Positions 13,894 through 16,511 of a stretch of 16,511 nucleotides of DNA are shown piece by piece. This DNA is from an uncultured Oscillospiraceae bacterium (GTDB taxonomy: Bacteria > Bacillota > Clostridia > Oscillospirales > Acutalibacteraceae): positions 1-16,511 of the forward strand of contig UQZY01000038.1 of NCBI GenBank assembly GCA_900545655.1, given 5' to 3'. The translations under genes and the position numbers were made by a program. The notes below the pieces were generated by a model that saw only the letters and a list, made by a program, of their open reading frames with translations, searched no databases and was not told the origin of the DNA. Position 1 is the first letter of the stretch. Each line of letters starts with the position of its first letter.

Positions 13894-15090
13894 TCAGTCA
13901 TCCAGGTTTTCAAGTAATTTAATGTGGTTTTTATAATAATTCGTTACATAATAAGGTGTTATTGCAGCACGAAGTGAACCGCCGATAACGTCCATATGGT
14001 CTCCCTGATAAACAGGCATAACATTCCATACACCTTTATATACCCATCCGTGATTGTCAGCCCAATATGTAAACGGTTCATCGTCCGGATGAAGCGCAGA
14101 GTTTGTGTTGGAGGCACCGTCTGATTCAAGCCATGTCGAATCAAGCTTTTCTCCGACTGACTTATCATACTTCGCGCTGCCGATAAGATTGCCGGTCAAC
14201 CAGAACGGGATAAATGAAGACGCTTTCATTCTGTGATTTCCGTTTTGTGTAAGCATTGAATTGCTGGTTGAAACAGAAAAATGATATGCCTCATTGTTTA
14301 TCTCAAGCATCCTGTTTAGCTCGCGGGCACCTGCAAGAGAAAGATCATAGTAAAGATTGTCCTTTGATCTCATTGCTTTTAATATTTTTCTTACTTTAAG
14401 CATATTCAGAGGATTGCATCTCTCCTTCGGGTTACTTGTTATTCCCCACTGATCAAGACACATATCATATATCCTGTTTGCCGGCGTATTGTCCATGATA
14501 CCGGCAAATCCGAAGAATGTCACACACTTGAGCATCGGCAACAGCGGTCCTATTGCAGACATAACCGTTGTTCCGTTGTGTGGTCCGGCTATTGTTGTAA
14601 CCGATTTTATCCAGTCTCCCTTTCCGCCTGTAAACAACGGTGAGATATCTCCTTTATCTGTGCCGGCAACCTCTTCTGGCGCACCGAACGCCATAAGCTG
14701 CGAAAACATTCTTACCGTTGCACCCCCGAAGCTGTGACCGAGTATATGCAGCTTATTGCGCCGTCCTTCTTCATCAAGCTTTCCCCATTCAGGCACAAGC
14801 GCCCTGTCATATGTGCGCCCGAAGCGGGAGTGGCCGTATTTTGCAGAATGTACTTTTCCGTAGTCTACGGTTCCGCCGACTATTTGTGCATATATCTCAC
14901 ACGCCCTGTCCCATGCGGAACCGAGACTTGAGATTGTCGGGGCATACGCCTCTTTGCCTTCGGCTTTGAGCATCCCGACAATCGAACCGGAAAACATGCC
15001 AAAATACGGCGTATAATTATTTATGACCTCAGCCTGACCGAATCCGAGCATACCGTGAATAAATATAAACGGATAATTTTTCTTTGACAT
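13894..15090 (-). CDS. Staphylococcal-type lipase (family I.5/I.6), apparently not exported
   Basis: An alpha/beta-hydrolase that should hydrolyse ester bonds of lipids. The 398-residue length equals the mature form of staphylococcal lipases. The strand-1 oxyanion segment is FIFIHGMLGF (8-17), the nucleophile elbow is GHSFGG (118-123, Ser120), the acid is likely Asp324 in ESDGASNTN, and the base is His365 in YQGDHMDVIG. The segment GVWNVMPVYQGDHMD is typical of this group. The ATG has GGAGG 7 nt upstream, and the hydrolase fold begins within ten residues. So there is no room for a signal peptide, unlike known secreted relatives. It appears monocistronic. Substrate preference (short- or long-chain, phospholipid) cannot be told. 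Confidence 0.92.
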   Translation of the reverse strand: MSKKNYPFIFIHGMLGFGQAEVINNYTPYFGMFSGSIVGMLKAEGKEAYAPTISSLGSAWDRACEIYAQIVGGTVDYGKVHSAKYGHSRFGRTYDRALVPEWGKLDEEGRRNKLHILGHSFGGATVRMFSQLMAFGAPEEVAGTDKGDISPLFTGGKGDWIKSVTTIAGPHNGTTVMSAIGPLLPMLKCVTFFGFAGIMDNTPANRIYDMCLDQWGITSNPKERCNPLNMLKVRKILKAMRSKDNLYYDLSLAGARELNRMLEINNEAYHFSVSTSNSMLTQNGNHRMKASSFIPFWLTGNLIGSAKYDKSVGEKLDSTWLESDGASNTNSALHPDDEPFTYWADNHGWVYKGVWNVMPVYQGDHMDVIGGSLRAAITPYYVTNYYKNHIKLLENLDD

Positions 15091-15147
15091 TACATCGCCT
15101 CCTGATTTTATAAAGATTTTGTTATACCGCGTTCTTAAGTTTTTTTG

Positions 15148-15177
15148 ATTTTATCATATCCTAAAACAATTTATCAA
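15148..15177 (-). promoter_or_regulatory. Candidate promoter of the lipase gene
   Basis: On the minus strand TTGATA (15177-15172), an 18-bp spacer and TAAAAT (15153-15148). It would give a leader of about 50 nt. Another -10-like TATAAC lies downstream without a good -35, so this is tentative. Confidence 0.35.
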
Positions 15178-15183
15178 CCAATT

Positions 15184-15242
15184 AAAAAAGCCGTCCCACG
15201 TCATATGTGTTGAGAAATTCAAACACATACGTGCGGACGACT
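15184..15242 (-). terminator. Terminator of the zinc-ribbon membrane protein gene
   Basis: On the minus strand a long bulged stem pairs GTCGTCC, CACGT and ATGTGTT with their partners AACACAT, ACGTG and GGACGGC, and is followed by TTTTTT (15189-15184). Loop and bulges are small, so it should be stable. It lies between the zinc-ribbon gene (stop at 15314) and the lipase gene. Confidence 0.85.
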
Positions 15243-15313
15243 TCGGTTTTTATGCGGTATCAACTTTTATGCGGTACAATGATACGTCAAAGCGCTTGTA
15301 TCTTAAGAAAAAA

Positions 15314-15976
15314 TCATACAGCCTTTCTTCTCTTAACAATTTCAGAAACAATGGCTACTGCACTGATTATATACGCAATAGCGAGGTCCTTAATGAACCC
15401 AGTCAACACGTTTGAATCGTTGAGGAAGCTCGATGTAACTCCTATTGCATCAAAAATATTTATATCATATTCATTTTTATAAACCTTGTAGATCTCAAAG
15501 GAAAGACAAAAATATTCTGAAAAGAAAATCATGATAAGCGTTATAACGGCAGATACAACTATACCCTTTGTTGTAAGCGTACCGGCTTTTGAAAATTTCA
15601 CATAGCCGAAATTTGCAAGTAGAAAGATAGCAAGTCCGCAAACAGCGGCAATAACTCCGATTTGGTACACTGCGAAGTAAAGGACCGCGCCGATAAGTGA
15701 AAAAAGAAGTGCTCCGAGGAGACCAAATACAAAATTCTCTTTGGTAATCTGCTTTTTTGCTTGCTCGTCAACCGGCGGATTTATGCCTGCTTTTTCAGAA
15801 ACAAATTCCCCGTTTAATCCCGATTTGTCGCTTTCTACAGGCTTCAGCGCTTCTTTATGTACCTCGGTAGGATCAAATGCTGCTGCATTTTTCTTAAATT
15901 CATTCCCACCGCACGCCTCACAAAAATTTGCTTCGTCAGCATTCTCCATGCCACAATTTTTACATACCTTTCCCAT
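15314..15976 (-). CDS. Zinc-ribbon membrane protein of unknown function
   Basis: A 220-residue protein. The N terminus is a short zinc ribbon with CKNCG and CEACGG (Cys5, Cys8, Cys19, Cys22). A polar linker follows (about 27-80), then about four membrane helices at roughly 82-103, 105-126, 138-157 and 194-214, with a charged loop (KVYKNEYDIN) between the third and fourth. This layout is frequent in clostridial membrane proteins of unknown role, in which the zinc ribbon is presumably cytoplasmic. The start at 15976 has GAGG about 8 nt upstream. It has its own promoter (16016-16044) and terminator (15184-15242), so it is a single-gene unit. No function is proposed. Confidence 0.85.
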   Translation of the reverse strand: MGKVCKNCGMENADEANFCEACGGNEFKKNAAAFDPTEVHKEALKPVESDKSGLNGEFVSEKAGINPPVDEQAKKQITKENFVFGLLGALLFSLIGAVLYFAVYQIGVIAAVCGLAIFLLANFGYVKFSKAGTLTTKGIVVSAVITLIMIFFSEYFCLSFEIYKVYKNEYDINIFDAIGVTSSFLNDSNVLTGFIKDLAIAYIISAVAIVSEIVKRRKAV

Positions 15977-16015
15977 CTTTTTTACCTCGCAAAAATATAA
16001 TTCAAAAGTAAGTAA

Positions 16016-16044
16016 ATTGTATCACATAACAAAGACAAGTACAA
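16016..16044 (-). promoter_or_regulatory. Promoter of the zinc-ribbon protein gene
   Basis: On the minus strand TTGTAC (16044-16039), a 17-bp spacer and TACAAT (16021-16016). The leader before the ATG at 15976 is about 33 nt. The remainder of 15977-16179 is AT-rich with no gene or clear terminator seen. Confidence 0.5.
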
Positions 16045-16179
16045 TTATTGATTACTTATCTTTTATTCATTCTTCACATACTTCTTTCACAGCTTTTTAT
16101 CATCATCCTGACTTATTTCATAGTTATTTTTTATCAAATTTCTCAAAGGTTTTCTCTCAAAAACTTTATTTCATTTTTG

Positions 16180-16511
16180 TCAAACCTTTATCGCATTCTT
16201 CAAGGCTTCAACTTCCTTTTTATCCGTGATATCAAACATATCTAACGCACTTTCAAATGAATGACCTTTCTGAATGAACTTTTTTATAAGCTCAAATCTG
16301 CCTTGTGCAAGGCCTTCTGCTTTGCCTTGCATGATGCCTTCTGCTTTGCCTTTTTCTACTCCGTCAAGATATACACCGTCACTTAAGTTACACATGTCAT
16401 CAAACACCTCCATAAAGTCTTCATCTGTTGCTACGTCAAATTTCTCTTTAAGTATCTTTCTTCTCATCAGCGGCTCAAGGTCTCGGTCCAGTATGTTGTC
16501 AAGAAAGCCTA
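16180..16511 (-). CDS. C-terminal part of a PD-(D/E)XK (Rpn-like / PDDEXK_2) family protein
   Basis: The frame stays open from the stop at 16180 to the window end, so the N-terminal catalytic part lies outside. The visible 110 residues include FLDNILDRDLEPLMRRKILK, an acidic helix (DEDFMEVFDDMCN) and a Gly/Lys/Gln-rich repeat (KGKAEGIMQGKAEGLAQGR), followed by a helical tail ending NAIKV. This C-terminal layout is typical of the Rpn/PD-(D/E)XK family proteins often labelled transposases, which are scattered and multicopy in clostridial genomes. The internal ATG at 16467 is not the true start. The nuclease motif itself cannot be checked here. Confidence 0.72.
   Translation of the reverse strand, partial: GFLDNILDRDLEPLMRRKILKEKFDVATDEDFMEVFDDMCNLSDGVYLDGVEKGKAEGIMQGKAEGLAQGRFELIKKFIQKGHSFESALDMFDITDKKEVEALKNAIKV

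Noticed and set aside
15741..16229. 162-residue plus-strand frame
   Set aside because: It is antisense to the zinc-ribbon gene and its promoter, and its Ser/Phe-rich composition is typical of a shadow frame.
16180..16467. Complete 95-residue protein starting at 16467
   Set aside because: The frame continues upstream through FLDNILDRDLEPL to the window edge, so this ATG is internal to a truncated gene.

Overview
The window looks like chromosomal DNA of a Gram-positive, low-to-moderate GC Firmicute of the class Clostridia, probably a gut commensal related to Ruminococcus or Eubacterium siraeum (inference). Supporting signs are strong GGAGG-type ribosome binding sites, TTGACA/TATAAT promoters, a perfect CIRCE operator, a choline-binding-type cell-wall repeat protein, a lipoprotein serpin and the remnant of a sortase-anchored surface protein. 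No tRNA, rRNA, CRISPR array, IS element or phage module was recognised.

Layout. Positions 1-401 hold no large gene. They contain a terminator, a possible 29-residue Cys-containing peptide gene and five imperfect 18-19 bp tandem repeats, all downstream of trpS. Then come trpS and a class I/II aminotransferase (both minus), and fba (plus), which diverges from the aminotransferase through overlapping -35 boxes and carries a long, foldable leader. A murL-murD pair follows on the minus strand. Next is an hsp20 gene with a CIRCE element. A minus-strand block encodes a predicted lipoprotein and an Xre regulator, facing a second Xre regulator across an operator-rich intergenic region. Then come a secreted choline-binding-repeat protein (minus) and a lipoprotein serpin (plus), again from back-to-back promoters. 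After these lie a decayed surface-protein gene, a staphylococcal-type lipase without a signal peptide, a zinc-ribbon membrane protein, and the C-terminal part of a PD-(D/E)XK (Rpn-like) protein cut by the window end.

How genes work together. The most interesting module is murL-murD, separated by 3 nt. MurL-type proteins epimerise the terminal L-Glu of UDP-MurNAc-L-Ala-L-Glu. The adjacent ligase lacks the Lys of the usual SKATN motif of D-Glu-adding MurD, so the pair probably makes the D-Glu of peptidoglycan by the MurD2/MurL route rather than by a free glutamate racemase. The murL gene also carries an in-frame insert packed with perfect inverted repeats. The serpin and the cell-wall repeat protein may form a co-regulated surface pair. 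The two Xre genes and the lipoprotein gene probably form a small regulatory unit. All functional statements come from motif recognition by eye; no database search was run.
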